Of a DNA stretch of 64,000 nt, positions 25,335 through 33,154 are shown one piece after another. The stretch's first letter is position 1. The number at the start of each line of letters is the position of its first letter. Location of the stretch: contig CAVPYN010000002.1 of NCBI GenBank assembly GCA_963709995.1, forward strand, positions 62,001-126,000. The letters are read 5' to 3'. The notes below the pieces were generated by a model. It saw only the letters and a list, made by a program, of their open reading frames with translations. It was not told the origin of the DNA and ran no database searches. The stretch is from JAUIIK01 sp963709995 (GTDB lineage Bacteria; Chloroflexota; Chloroflexia; Thermomicrobiales; CFX8). The position numbers were made by a program, and so were the translations under genes.

Positions 25335-25407
25335 TTATTCCCCCAGACTCGCTCGCCAGAGCTCGATCTTGATTCGAATTCGGTCCGCAACCTTATCGTT
25401 CGTTCCC

Positions 25408-25438
25408 CAGTACCATGTTTTCAATTCGCGCAGTACCA
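25408..25438. promoter_or_regulatory. Two direct CAGTACCA boxes upstream of the response regulator gene
   Basis: CAGTACCA occurs at 25408-25415 and 25431-25438, 23 bp apart, in the 130-bp gap between the kinase and regulator genes. The palindrome upstream of the kinase (26624-26642) contains the related CTGTACCAG. The shared GTACCA core suggests a common binding protein, perhaps the regulator itself. Confidence 0.35.
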
Positions 25439-25464
25439 GCCTATCGCCTGTAAGTACTTGTTTC

Positions 25465-26577
25465 TTATCGTGCTAAAGAACTGAGGCCCTCCTGTGCCGG
25501 AAACTCGAGGGTTATTGTCGTGCCTTTGCCGCGCTGGCTCGCAACATGGAACCTTGCGCCAAGAAGTGCGGCCCGCTCTTTCATGCCTTCCAGTCCTGAA
25601 CCGCCCATGGCATGTGCGCTGACCCGGTCAGGGTCGAATCCACGACCGTCATCCTCCACTTGCACCAACACGCCTCCATCTGGCGTTTCGTTGATAGATA
25701 CGTGAACCTGGGAAGGCCTGGCATGCTTACAGGCATTCTGGATGCTTTCCTGTACTACCCTGAACGCGGCAAGTTCACGTTCCGAGTCGAGCCGACTAAC
25801 AGCATCCGAGACTTCGACGGTTACGACAGTCGGAAAAATCGACTGGTAGGTCTGAACATAGTGAAGCACGGTCGCCGCCAGCCCCCGATCCCTGAGCATC
25901 GTCGGCCGATTGTCGAAAATGAACCGCCGGATCTCGGTGAGCCCCTCTCGCATCGTTGACTTGATTCGATCGATCTCGCTAAGCGAGTCCTCAATCGTCG
26001 TGTCGCGTCCGGACTTCAATGCGCGTTCCACGAATTCGAGGCCAATGATCGCGTTCGCGAAGGCCTGTGCCGGCCCGTCGTGCACATCTCGGGCAAACCG
26101 CTGGCGCTCCTCTTCGCGCGCACGAAGTTCTGCCATGCGGATCGCGAGTGAATTCGCGCTTGCGGAGTCCGGCAGACTGCCTCCGGTGTCCATACCGCGT
26201 CTAGCAAGGGTCAGCACGGATGAAAAGTCCGCGAGCGCCCGATCGAGACGATCAAGATCGCGGAGTTTCGAGACGAAGTACGACTCCAACTCCGTTATCG
26301 TGACTCGTTCGGAGTCTCGTTCCGTGGTAGCGCCATCATCATCCAGCGCACGAAGCAGTTCTTGCTCCTCCCGCTGTTGCTGGACGGCAGTATGTTGTTC
26401 GTGGAGCTCAGTATTGAACGCGATGACCCGCGTACGAATCTCCGTAATTTCAGTGACTAATGCCTCGATTGCATGCGAAGCATCCGCGACAATCTGGGAG
26501 ATCTGCGCTTCGGCCACATCTGAAGCCGGTTTCGCAGTCGACAACCTCGACACCCATCCGTGTAGCCCACTACGCAA
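25465..26577 (-). CDS. Cytoplasmic DegS-like sensor histidine kinase
   Basis: Three hundred seventy residues without transmembrane segments. The N-terminal half (about 25-135) is a long alpha-helical coiled coil with heptads and Glu/Arg/Gln-rich sequence, as in the DegS signalling domain. The HisKA_3 dimerisation region carries FARDVHDGPAQAFANAI with phospho-acceptor His166. The GHKL ATPase has FRVVQESIQNACKHARPSQV, VEDDGRGFDPD and GGSGLEGMKERAALLGA. It should sense a cytoplasmic signal and phosphorylate the adjacent regulator. The TTG start at 26577 has AGGGG nearby; an internal GTG a few codons on is an alternative. Confidence 0.92.
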   Translation of the reverse strand: MRSGLHGWVSRLSTAKPASDVAEAQISQIVADASHAIEALVTEITEIRTRVIAFNTELHEQHTAVQQQREEQELLRALDDDGATTERDSERVTITELESYFVSKLRDLDRLDRALADFSSVLTLARRGMDTGGSLPDSASANSLAIRMAELRAREEERQRFARDVHDGPAQAFANAIIGLEFVERALKSGRDTTIEDSLSEIDRIKSTMREGLTEIRRFIFDNRPTMLRDRGLAATVLHYVQTYQSIFPTVVTVEVSDAVSRLDSERELAAFRVVQESIQNACKHARPSQVHVSINETPDGGVLVQVEDDGRGFDPDRVSAHAMGGSGLEGMKERAALLGARFHVASQRGKGTTITLEFPAQEGLSSLAR

Positions 26578-26623
26578 GATACCCCTACGGGCAATCGAAT
26601 CGATTCGGGCATTGCGTTACACA

Positions 26624-26642
26624 TTGAACTGTACCAGTTGAA
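26624..26642. promoter_or_regulatory. Palindromic candidate operator upstream of the kinase gene
   Basis: Arms TTGAACTG and CAGTTGAA flank TAC; the 8-bp arms are complementary except at the third position. It lies 47 bp before the kinase start, in the 126-bp gap after the DUF4388 gene. The size and symmetry suit a dimeric regulator. Confidence 0.5.
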
Positions 26643-26703
26643 CGAACAGAACCAATGAAGGTTGCATGCTTGTTCAAGAGCAGTCGCTTGATTCTGGTGG
26701 AAA

Positions 26704-27399
26704 CTAGTTGCCGCTGGCTTCCCTGCGCACGAAGTTGCGTTTTGAGAGCCCCCTGACTGCATCCGCAGTATCAAGATCCGGTTGGCATATCGCTGCGCCG
26801 ATTTTCATCAGCTCGCGCGGCTCGGAAAGCGCGGCAACTACCAACCAATCTAGTGACGAGAGCTCAAGCTGTTCATCCGCGTCCAGGTCGCCGTTGCGAG
26901 CCCATCTCGACTCGGGGGTAAAACCTTCACTCGCAAGCACAGCGCTGTCGGCCTGCCAGCGGGAACCATCCAAGATGAGCTGTTGTACGGATAAATCCAG
27001 AGCGACGGGAACTGGCGGGATGCGTCCAACTTCGATATCGAAATCGCCATTCTCAACATCAAGAATCTCGTAAATGTCCTGCTCGAGTAGTCGCTGGATG
27101 AAACCGGTCCACCTGCCGGGATCTATCAGATTGCGTAGGACAAAGCCAAGCCCGGGCGTTCCCTCGTCCGGCTCGATTGATTCGATTGCCGATCGGCTGG
27201 ATGGAGAGAGGAATTCACACTTCAAGATCGCAGCGTGCAGGTCGAAGTCTTCGAGTCCCCAGCCAACCACACGTCCGGCTTCCAACATCACCCTCGAACG
27301 CCCGCCACTATGAGTTACCGTGACCGTGCCGGACTTCTCGGACAACGCAAAAAGCTGCAAAATCTCACCGAGATTGAATTCAGATAGCCGCCCTCGCAC
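26704..27399 (-). CDS. DUF4388 (PatA N-terminal-like) protein
   Basis: Two hundred thirty-one residues from GTG 27399, with GAAGGGA ten bases upstream. The N-terminal 100 residues match the DUF4388 pattern: LSEFNLGEILQLFALSEKSG, then GTVTVTHSGGRSRVMLEAGR and a helical segment. The second half (about 100-231) is helical and less typical, containing LEQDIYEILDVENGDFDIEV. DUF4388 domains occur with receiver and signalling domains, where they act as regulatory or partner-binding modules. Its position directly before the DegS/DegU-like pair suggests a role in that pathway. The biochemical function is unknown. Confidence 0.8.
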   Translation of the reverse strand: MRGRLSEFNLGEILQLFALSEKSGTVTVTHSGGRSRVMLEAGRVVGWGLEDFDLHAAILKCEFLSPSSRSAIESIEPDEGTPGLGFVLRNLIDPGRWTGFIQRLLEQDIYEILDVENGDFDIEVGRIPPVPVALDLSVQQLILDGSRWQADSAVLASEGFTPESRWARNGDLDADEQLELSSLDWLVVAALSEPRELMKIGAAICQPDLDTADAVRGLSKRNFVRREASGN

Positions 27400-27444
27400 T
27401 GGGTCCGTATCCCTTCAAAGTTCGACAGACGATTAGCGTTGCTA

Positions 27445-28218
27445 CTATCTGAAATTGTACTTTCCGGCAACCGCGTTCAATCGCACGGCAAATACATCTA
27501 GCAGCATCCTAAGCGCATCCACGATCGGCCGCACTTTGCTACCCTGAACGTGTGTCCAGTTCACGGGCACTTCCGCGATCACCAGGCCGCGCTGGCGAGA
27601 GATGAACAGGATCTCGACATCGAATGCGCTGACCTTGGGGCCAATGAGACGGTCCGAGCCCTGATGCAGCCGCAGGTACGGGAATATCTGTCTCGCGGCG
27701 TGGGCAGTAAACAGTTTGAAGCCACATTGGGTGTCGTCGATGCCTGGTACCGCCAGAAGCTGAACCACGCGATTGAATGCCCGTCCCATGACATGCCGGT
27801 AGGCGGGTTCGTTGATTCGGCGGGCAGCCTGTCCCTCCCGGCTGCCGATGGCAATGTCTGCCCCCCGGTCGATCTCGGTGAGAAGCAATTGGACTGCAGC
27901 GATCGGGGTAGACAGGTCCGCATCGGTGAAGAGGATGTGTTCACCTTTGGCGGCAAGAACCCCGGTACGCACGGCTGCCGCTTTGCCCTTGTGTGGCTGC
28001 GATAGAACTCGGTATCGAGTCGCCCCCGGCCGCATCGAGAGGGCTTGCTCCACCGTCCTGTCGTCACTGCCATCGTCGACCACAATCAATTCCGATGAAT
28101 AGGACACCGTCCTCAAGTATTCGCCAATAGAGTCGAGAGACTCCGGTAGGCGGGATTCTTCGTTGTACGCCGGAAGGATGATGCTGAGGTAAGGTGGCTT
28201 CGAATCTTCGACCGACAT
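27445..28218 (-). CDS. Family 2 glycosyltransferase, polyprenyl-phosphate sugar synthase-like
   Basis: Two hundred fifty-seven residues in one GT-A domain. It starts LSIILPAYNEESRLPESLDS, has IVVDDGSDDRT and the metal-binding FTDADLSTPI, and carries the FKLFTAHAARQIFPYLRL segment seen in dolichyl-phosphate glucosyl/mannosyltransferase relatives. It lacks C-terminal transmembrane helices, so it is probably peripheral. It likely transfers a nucleotide sugar to a lipid phosphate carrier; donor and acceptor are not determined. It follows the second GT2 gene by 96 bp, with a hairpin in between. Confidence 0.85.
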   Translation of the reverse strand: MSVEDSKPPYLSIILPAYNEESRLPESLDSIGEYLRTVSYSSELIVVDDGSDDRTVEQALSMRPGATRYRVLSQPHKGKAAAVRTGVLAAKGEHILFTDADLSTPIAAVQLLLTEIDRGADIAIGSREGQAARRINEPAYRHVMGRAFNRVVQLLAVPGIDDTQCGFKLFTAHAARQIFPYLRLHQGSDRLIGPKVSAFDVEILFISRQRGLVIAEVPVNWTHVQGSKVRPIVDALRMLLDVFAVRLNAVAGKYNFR

Positions 28219-28240
28219 TCTTACCGATTCCAGGCTATGT

Positions 28241-28259
28241 CCCGCGGTTCACCCGCGGG
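28241..28259. terminator. GC-rich hairpin between the two GT2 genes
   Basis: CCCGCGG and CCGCGGG form a perfect 7-bp stem around TTCAC in the 96-bp gap. No T-tract follows on the minus strand, so termination after the upstream GT2 gene is only a possibility. Confidence 0.35.
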
Positions 28260-28314
28260 CTCGGTGTTGACCGGCTAAGGATAACAACGCTGGTTAGGGG
28301 ATTCGGGTAAGGCG

Positions 28315-29268
28315 CTAGAACGCCAGCAAGCCTTCAATTCCGTCCGGGGCTTCCCGAGGAGCCTCGGTGGCTCTGGCTAGCGCAAACAAAGGGCCGGCAA
28401 TTGTGCCCCGCAAGGATGCCCGTGCTTCAGGCGATCTGACGTGCCGCAGGTGGCGAAGATTGCGTCCTAGATGGTGGGCTGCGATTCGTCGCCAATGTTT
28501 CCGGAGCAGCGGGCGCGGCATCGACACAAACACAATATGCCAGATGTTGCGTGAGACCTGGTAGCTGGCGATGTTGCCGCCTCCACTGGCCGAAAGATGG
28601 TGGTGGACAACAGCGTCTGGTTGGTACATGCAGGCGAACCCGCCGTTTTGAAGTCGCCATGCGAGGTCGACGTCCTCCAGGTACATCCACAGGCGCTGGT
28701 CCAGGACATCGCCACTACGTAGCCGGATCGATTTCAGAGCTGTTCGGCGGTACAGCGCCGCGCCAGCGCAGGCTCCGAAGACAATCTCCATCTGGTTGGC
28801 CTGTCCGAGGTCCGGCAGCCATACTTCGCGATTGAATGGCATGCCCCAGATCCCGAAGCCGTCACCCGCAGAGTGGAACACATCGGGTTGATCGTAGAGC
28901 AACATCTTGCTGGCGATGCTCCCGGCTTCCGGAGTTGTCTCGGCGGCCTCAACCAGTGCACCCAGCCAGTTCGGATCGACTTCCGTGTCATCGTTGAGTA
29001 GCGCAACATACGGCGCTGTGCCCGCTGAGATTCCCTTATTCAACGCACGAACGAGACCTCCGTTGGATCTGGCGCGAAGCACCATCGCTCCGGGGTGTTC
29101 CTGCTGGACGATGGGCAGCGCCGGTGGATCGCCACAGTCGTCTACGACGATCAAGCGATAATCCTGAACGTGCATTTGCCGTAAAGAACGTAGACAGGCG
29201 GCGAGGAGAGTGGGTTTCCCGAATGTGGGCACGACGATGTCGACCAGTGGTTTAGTTACGAAAGACAT
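28315..29268 (-). CDS. Family 2 glycosyltransferase, rhamnosyltransferase-like
   Basis: Three hundred seventeen residues. The GT-A domain starts VDIVVPTFGKPTLLAACLRS, with IVVDDCGDPPALP, NGGLVRALNKGI and ALLNDDTEVDPNWLGALV (the DDT metal motif). Acceptor-side motifs LYRRTALKSI and MYLEDVDLAWRLQNGGF (the ED/W motif) resemble WbbL-type rhamnosyltransferases. A C-terminal basic helix ends the protein. Its start overlaps the end of the rfbD-like gene by 13 bp, which supports a linked sugar pathway, possibly with rhamnose as donor. The acceptor is unknown. Confidence 0.85.
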   Translation of the reverse strand: MSFVTKPLVDIVVPTFGKPTLLAACLRSLRQMHVQDYRLIVVDDCGDPPALPIVQQEHPGAMVLRARSNGGLVRALNKGISAGTAPYVALLNDDTEVDPNWLGALVEAAETTPEAGSIASKMLLYDQPDVFHSAGDGFGIWGMPFNREVWLPDLGQANQMEIVFGACAGAALYRRTALKSIRLRSGDVLDQRLWMYLEDVDLAWRLQNGGFACMYQPDAVVHHHLSASGGGNIASYQVSRNIWHIVFVSMPRPLLRKHWRRIAAHHLGRNLRHLRHVRSPEARASLRGTIAGPLFALARATEAPREAPDGIEGLLAF

Positions 29269-30095
29269 CGACGAAGGGCATCCCGCCAGTCAGGTAGCCC
29301 GACATTAGATTCGCTCAACGCGATGGATGTAAGACAACCGTTGGCGGGCGGCGTTGCAGCCCGGGGAAAGTCCGCCGCGCTTATCCTGACGATCTTCGTG
29401 TCATGACCGGAAATTTCGCGAATCTCCGATGCCCAGTCGAACCATGACGCGGTTCCAGCGTTGGCGAGATGATAGGTAGCGGGTGGGAGTTCATCGATGA
29501 TTCTCATGATGCCGGTGGCAAGATCCGCCGCATAGGTTGGATTGCCGAACTGGTCTGCGACGACCTTCAGTTCGTCCCTTTCGGACATGAGTTTTTGCAT
29601 CGTGTTGACGAAATTGCGGCCCTGTTCGTCGAACACCATGGCCGTGCGGATAATGTACGTTGGCTCCGACACCTGCTGCGCTTCAGTTTCTCCGGCAAGT
29701 TTCGAATGTCCATACACGCTGATCGGGCGAGGCGTGTCGAATTCGTGGTAGGCAGCCGGTTTCGTGCCGTCGAAGACAAAGTTCGTCGAAACGTAGACAC
29801 AAGTCGCTCCGAATTGCTCTGAAGCCCCGGCTACATGGCGTGTCCCGAGCGCATTTACCGCGAACGCGTTTGCCTCATCCAGTTCGCATCCATCGACGTC
29901 GGTCATCGCGCCCGCGTGGATGACCAGGTGGGGCCTGACGGTTGCGATCCAGTCTCTTACCGCCTGCCAACTGCGAATATCCACTTGCCGTGAGGATGTT
30001 CCGAAGATCTCCCAGGAGGCCGGCGCCAGGCGGGTCATCGCGCGCCCGAGTTGACCGCTCGCACCGGTCAACGCTACCCGAGTTCTGCGTGTCAC
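29256..30095 (-). CDS. rfbD: dTDP-4-dehydrorhamnose reductase family protein
   Basis: About 279 residues from GTG 30095, which overlaps the previous stop in a GTGA arrangement; the frame is open to 30191. It has the SDR Rossmann motif VALTGASGQLGRAM, CVYVSTNFVFDGTKP and the catalytic YGHSKLAGE (YxxxK). RfbD makes dTDP-L-rhamnose from the 4-keto precursor. rfbA, rfbB and rfbC are not adjacent, so the assignment rests on family resemblance and the neighbouring rhamnosyltransferase-like gene. SDR relatives with other substrates cannot be excluded. Confidence 0.82.
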   Translation of the reverse strand: MTRRTRVALTGASGQLGRAMTRLAPASWEIFGTSSRQVDIRSWQAVRDWIATVRPHLVIHAGAMTDVDGCELDEANAFAVNALGTRHVAGASEQFGATCVYVSTNFVFDGTKPAAYHEFDTPRPISVYGHSKLAGETEAQQVSEPTYIIRTAMVFDEQGRNFVNTMQKLMSERDELKVVADQFGNPTYAADLATGIMRIIDELPPATYHLANAGTASWFDWASEIREISGHDTKIVRISAADFPRAATPPANGCLTSIALSESNVGLPDWRDALRRCLS

Positions 30096-30787
30096 GCGAT
30101 CTCGATCCCATCTCCGGCACTGGTGTGGATCTGACCGTTGTAGAGCAATATGTGCCCTCGCATCAGGGAGAAGATGACCCTTCCCGGCCATTTGATGTCG
30201 CGATAGGGGTCAACTGTAACGGGATCAAACACGAACAGATCGCCATCGGAATCACTGGCGAAAGTGCCCTTCCGCCGCTGGATGCCTAAGGCTTGTGCGA
30301 TGTTTCTTGACGTTACCTCCGCAATACGTTCGAGACTCATCCCGCGTTCGATGTGTCCCTCGTGGTAAAGGAAGTGCATCGCCGGAAACCCAGGACTAGA
30401 TTCGGTTGTGAAGTGGACCGGATTGTCGCCAATCAGACGTTCCCATTGGTCTCCAGTCAGGTGGCCGCTGGCATCGGGTGAGATTGTCTCGATCGGCAGT
30501 GTGCCCGTCCGGACCAGATCAACAGAGGAGTCTTCAGCTGGAACTGGCTCGCCGCTCAGAATCGTCGTGACTCCGCCGCGGACAAGTTCGAGCGCCTGAT
30601 TCAAGTCTCCCGGCTGAATCATCCCTGGAAGGACGATATGGCCAGACGCGTTGATCGTGCGCCAAACGTCTTGGGCGTTGTCTGCTACGACCTTTCCCTG
30701 ATGGATCGTCAGGACGTCAATGGTCGATCCGCCAGGGTAGACGAATCGACCATTGATGATGCGCATGTCAAGCGGTTCGACAGCCAT
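30092..30787 (-). CDS. Amidohydrolase-related protein lacking the catalytic barrel
   Basis: Two hundred thirty-one residues from ATG 30787, with GGGAG seven bases upstream. The N-terminal 60 residues match the beta-sandwich half of dihydroorotase/allantoinase-type amidohydrolases (MRIINGRFVYPGG, ASGHIVLPGMIQPGD). The end matches the C-terminal half (ITRNIAQALG-type segment, RRKGTFASDSDGDLFVFDP). The usual PGxIDxHxH is replaced by PGMIQPGD, and the roughly 250-residue metal-binding barrel is reduced to about 90 residues without its His set. Hydrolase activity is therefore unlikely. The intact frame and tight coupling to rfbD argue against a decaying gene. Function unknown. Confidence 0.7.
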   Translation of the reverse strand: MAVEPLDMRIINGRFVYPGGSTIDVLTIHQGKVVADNAQDVWRTINASGHIVLPGMIQPGDLNQALELVRGGVTTILSGEPVPAEDSSVDLVRTGTLPIETISPDASGHLTGDQWERLIGDNPVHFTTESSPGFPAMHFLYHEGHIERGMSLERIAEVTSRNIAQALGIQRRKGTFASDSDGDLFVFDPVTVDPYRDIKWPGRVIFSLMRGHILLYNGQIHTSAGDGIEIA

Positions 30788-30807
30788 CGGGGCACTCCCG
30801 CTGGTCG

Positions 30808-31401
30808 CTAGCAAGCGATGTTGTACCGCGAGCGAAATTCGGTTACTTCCCCGGTTTCGAGGTTGTAGGAATGCCGCAATACGCCGTCGAGTGAACCGCC
30901 ATAGACATGGATTGAGTATGAGGGCGTGTCGGTCGGATTGTGGATCAGATGGTAGTCGTCATCCGGCGGAACGAGCCCGCTGACATCTCCAGGGTGATTG
31001 TGCGACATACCGATTTCCTTCATTTCGGCATAGTTCTCGCGCGATCCGTCATCGACGCGGTGATAGCGTCGTTCCAGCTCGACGCCTTTCCAGACGCCGA
31101 CCATGCCCCAGATCATATGATCGTGGACCGGAGTGCCATAGTCGGGCCACCATACAGTTGAGACGACGGTCCAGGAGTCGTCAACCGCTTTTGCCAGCAT
31201 GTAGTTTGAAATCCCGCCCTCTTCGGGCTCGCAGAACTTCGGATCCAGCCAACTCATGTCAGAAAGAAGCGTCTCGAAGTGTGGAGTCGCCTCTTCAACG
31301 ATCGAGGCCGCATCGACGGTCCCATTCGTGTTTCGTCGCACAATCTCATCGAGGTTGTTCGTAAATCTGTCAAGCGCGGCGCTCGTCGTTTCGATAGCCA
31401 T
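30808..31401 (-). CDS. Cysteine-dioxygenase-like cupin (thiol dioxygenase family)
   Basis: One hundred ninety-seven residues with a cupin fold. The metal triad is visible: His93 and His95 in GTPVHDHMIWGMVGV, and His151 in DDDYHLIHNP, followed by SYSIHVYGG as in CDO-family proteins. These iron enzymes oxidise thiols (cysteine, 3-mercaptopropionate, persulfides) to sulfinates. It is divergent from a four-rhodanese gene, a neighbour pairing that supports sulfur handling. The substrate is not resolvable; the Cys-Tyr crosslink residue of animal CDO was not identified. The downstream genes are sugar-related, so the operon function is mixed. Confidence 0.78.
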   Translation of the reverse strand: MAIETTSAALDRFTNNLDEIVRRNTNGTVDAASIVEEATPHFETLLSDMSWLDPKFCEPEEGGISNYMLAKAVDDSWTVVSTVWWPDYGTPVHDHMIWGMVGVWKGVELERRYHRVDDGSRENYAEMKEIGMSHNHPGDVSGLVPPDDDYHLIHNPTDTPSYSIHVYGGSLDGVLRHSYNLETGEVTEFRSRYNIAC

Positions 31402-31436
31402 TGCGGGGAATACCTCCTTCGTGCTGGCGGTGTTGC

Positions 31437-31464
31437 TAGCGCTGAAAACCAGGTTAGAGCGCTA
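31437..31464. promoter_or_regulatory. Inverted repeat in the divergent cupin/rhodanese promoter region
   Basis: Perfect 7-bp arms TAGCGCT (31437-31443) and AGCGCTA (31458-31464) are separated by 14 bases. The right arm runs into TATCAT (31463-31468), a plausible -10 box for the plus-strand rhodanese gene. The spacing fits a dimeric regulator controlling both genes. Confidence 0.45.
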
Positions 31465-31517
31465 TCATGATCCTAGCATAGACGCCGGCGAGGCCGGCTT
31501 GAGAGGAATACTTCGAC

Positions 31518-33137
31518 ATGGCAAACACATTGAGCGTGGCGGAACTCAAGCAATTGCGGGAACGTGAGGACCTCCATGCGCTGATCGACGTTCGAGAGAA
31601 GGGTGATTTCGCCCAGCGGCACATCTATCGAGCGGTGCCAATCCCTCGCGGGTTGCTGGAACAGCGGATGTGGCAGCGAGTTCCGTTCAAGGACGTACCG
31701 GTCATCGTCTATGACCAGGAAGGCGACCGTGCAGCGCTTGCCGCGGAGACGCTCCAGGAGATGGGATACCAGGATGTCCGAGTGCTCGTGGGAGGACTTG
31801 ATGCCTGGGAGGAATCCGGAGGTCGTACGGATTACGGCACGAACGTGCCAGGCAAGGACTTTGGAGAGAAAGTCGCAGTGCAGCGCCAGACGCCCCATCT
31901 GACGCCGGACGAGGTTGTCGATCGCCAGCGCCGTGGAGAAAGAGTACTGATACTCGATTCGAGAACGCGAGAAGAGTACGAGCGGTCACACCTTCCGGGA
32001 GCGTTCAGCGTTCCAGGCGCGGAACTTCCAACGCGGATTCGAACGCTTATCGACGCGCCCGAGAATAAGGACGCGACGATCGTCGTGAATTGCGCTGGAC
32101 GGACTCGCAGCATACTGGGCGCGGACGTTCTGATCAGGATGGGAATGCCAAATTCGGTTTTCGCGCTCGAAAACGGCACCATGGCCTGGCTGATGGCAGG
32201 CTACGAACTTGAATCAGGGGCCGGCGCCAGCGTCGATGTGGCGCGATCTCCGGCTGCACAACAACTTGCCCGCGATTTCGCCAATCAGGCTGCTGAAGAA
32301 GACGGGGTGACGTCGATATCGGTTGACGATCTCGCAAGTCTCTTGGGCACATCCACTCCACACTACGCGCTCGATGTCAGGTTGCCGGAGGAGTATGCAG
32401 CCGGGCACATTGCTGGCAGTGTCTCACTTCCGGGAGGGCAGATAGCTCTGGCAGGGGATGAAATCGCCGCGATTAACCAGGCTCAGATCGTCATGATTTC
32501 CGACACTGGCGTGAGAGCCAAGATCACCGGCTCATACGCGCGACAGATAGGCTACCCAAATGTCTCGGTGCTCGATGGCGGGTTGGATGCCTGGAGAGCT
32601 TCTGGGCACCGGCTGGCTACGGATGAAGAGTCCCCGGAAGTCCCGGGTCTGGCAGCGGCGCGAGGCCAGACCCGGAGTATGAGTCCTGATGCGTTGAACG
32701 CACTAAGAGACAACGAGAACCTGCTGCTGATTGACGTGAAGGGCAGTGGGGACTACGCCCTGGAGCACATAGCTGGATCTCAATGGATTGCTCGCGGGGA
32801 TCTGGAAAAGAGAATCGACGGGATTGCCGGTTCGCGCGATCGTCCGATCGTGCTGACCGACAACGATGGCGTTCGGGCTGCGCTGGCAGCCCGCACGCTG
32901 CAGGCGATCGGCTACTCGAATGTGCGATGGCTGGAAGGCGGGCTTGACGCGTGGAAGGCCTCAGGCTATGAGACGGTGCAGGGTCTCGACGGAGCAGACG
33001 TGGCGCTAAAGGTAGCGAAGGATGATGTCGAGATGATTGGCCGCATCGGGCCGTTGGCGCGAGACCGCCAGGACATGATCGACTACCTGGAGTGGGAGAT
33101 CGAACTTGGACACAAGTATGAATCCGGTGTCGAATAG
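31518..33137 (+). CDS. Protein with four tandem rhodanese domains, only one with catalytic Cys
   Basis: Five hundred thirty-nine residues made of four rhodanese-like domains, about 5-105, 125-235, 265-368 and 385-487, each with a LD..-EEY.-HI.G pattern and a GGLDAW or similar end. Only domain 2 has an active-site loop with cysteine (NCAGRTRS, Cys192), and this is the only cysteine in the protein. At the corresponding loops, domains 1, 3 and 4 have Asp66, Asp329 and Asp448. Rhodaneses move sulfane sulfur; the Cys-less copies are probably structural or regulatory. The RBS is GAGAGGAA. It is divergent from the thiol-dioxygenase-like gene, 18 bp before nfo. Confidence 0.88.
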   Translation: MANTLSVAELKQLREREDLHALIDVREKGDFAQRHIYRAVPIPRGLLEQRMWQRVPFKDVPVIVYDQEGDRAALAAETLQEMGYQDVRVLVGGLDAWEESGGRTDYGTNVPGKDFGEKVAVQRQTPHLTPDEVVDRQRRGERVLILDSRTREEYERSHLPGAFSVPGAELPTRIRTLIDAPENKDATIVVNCAGRTRSILGADVLIRMGMPNSVFALENGTMAWLMAGYELESGAGASVDVARSPAAQQLARDFANQAAEEDGVTSISVDDLASLLGTSTPHYALDVRLPEEYAAGHIAGSVSLPGGQIALAGDEIAAINQAQIVMISDTGVRAKITGSYARQIGYPNVSVLDGGLDAWRASGHRLATDEESPEVPGLAAARGQTRSMSPDALNALRDNENLLLIDVKGSGDYALEHIAGSQWIARGDLEKRIDGIAGSRDRPIVLTDNDGVRAALAARTLQAIGYSNVRWLEGGLDAWKASGYETVQGLDGADVALKVAKDDVEMIGRIGPLARDRQDMIDYLEWEIELGHKYESGVE

Positions 33138-33154
33138 GATTGATTGGAACTGAA

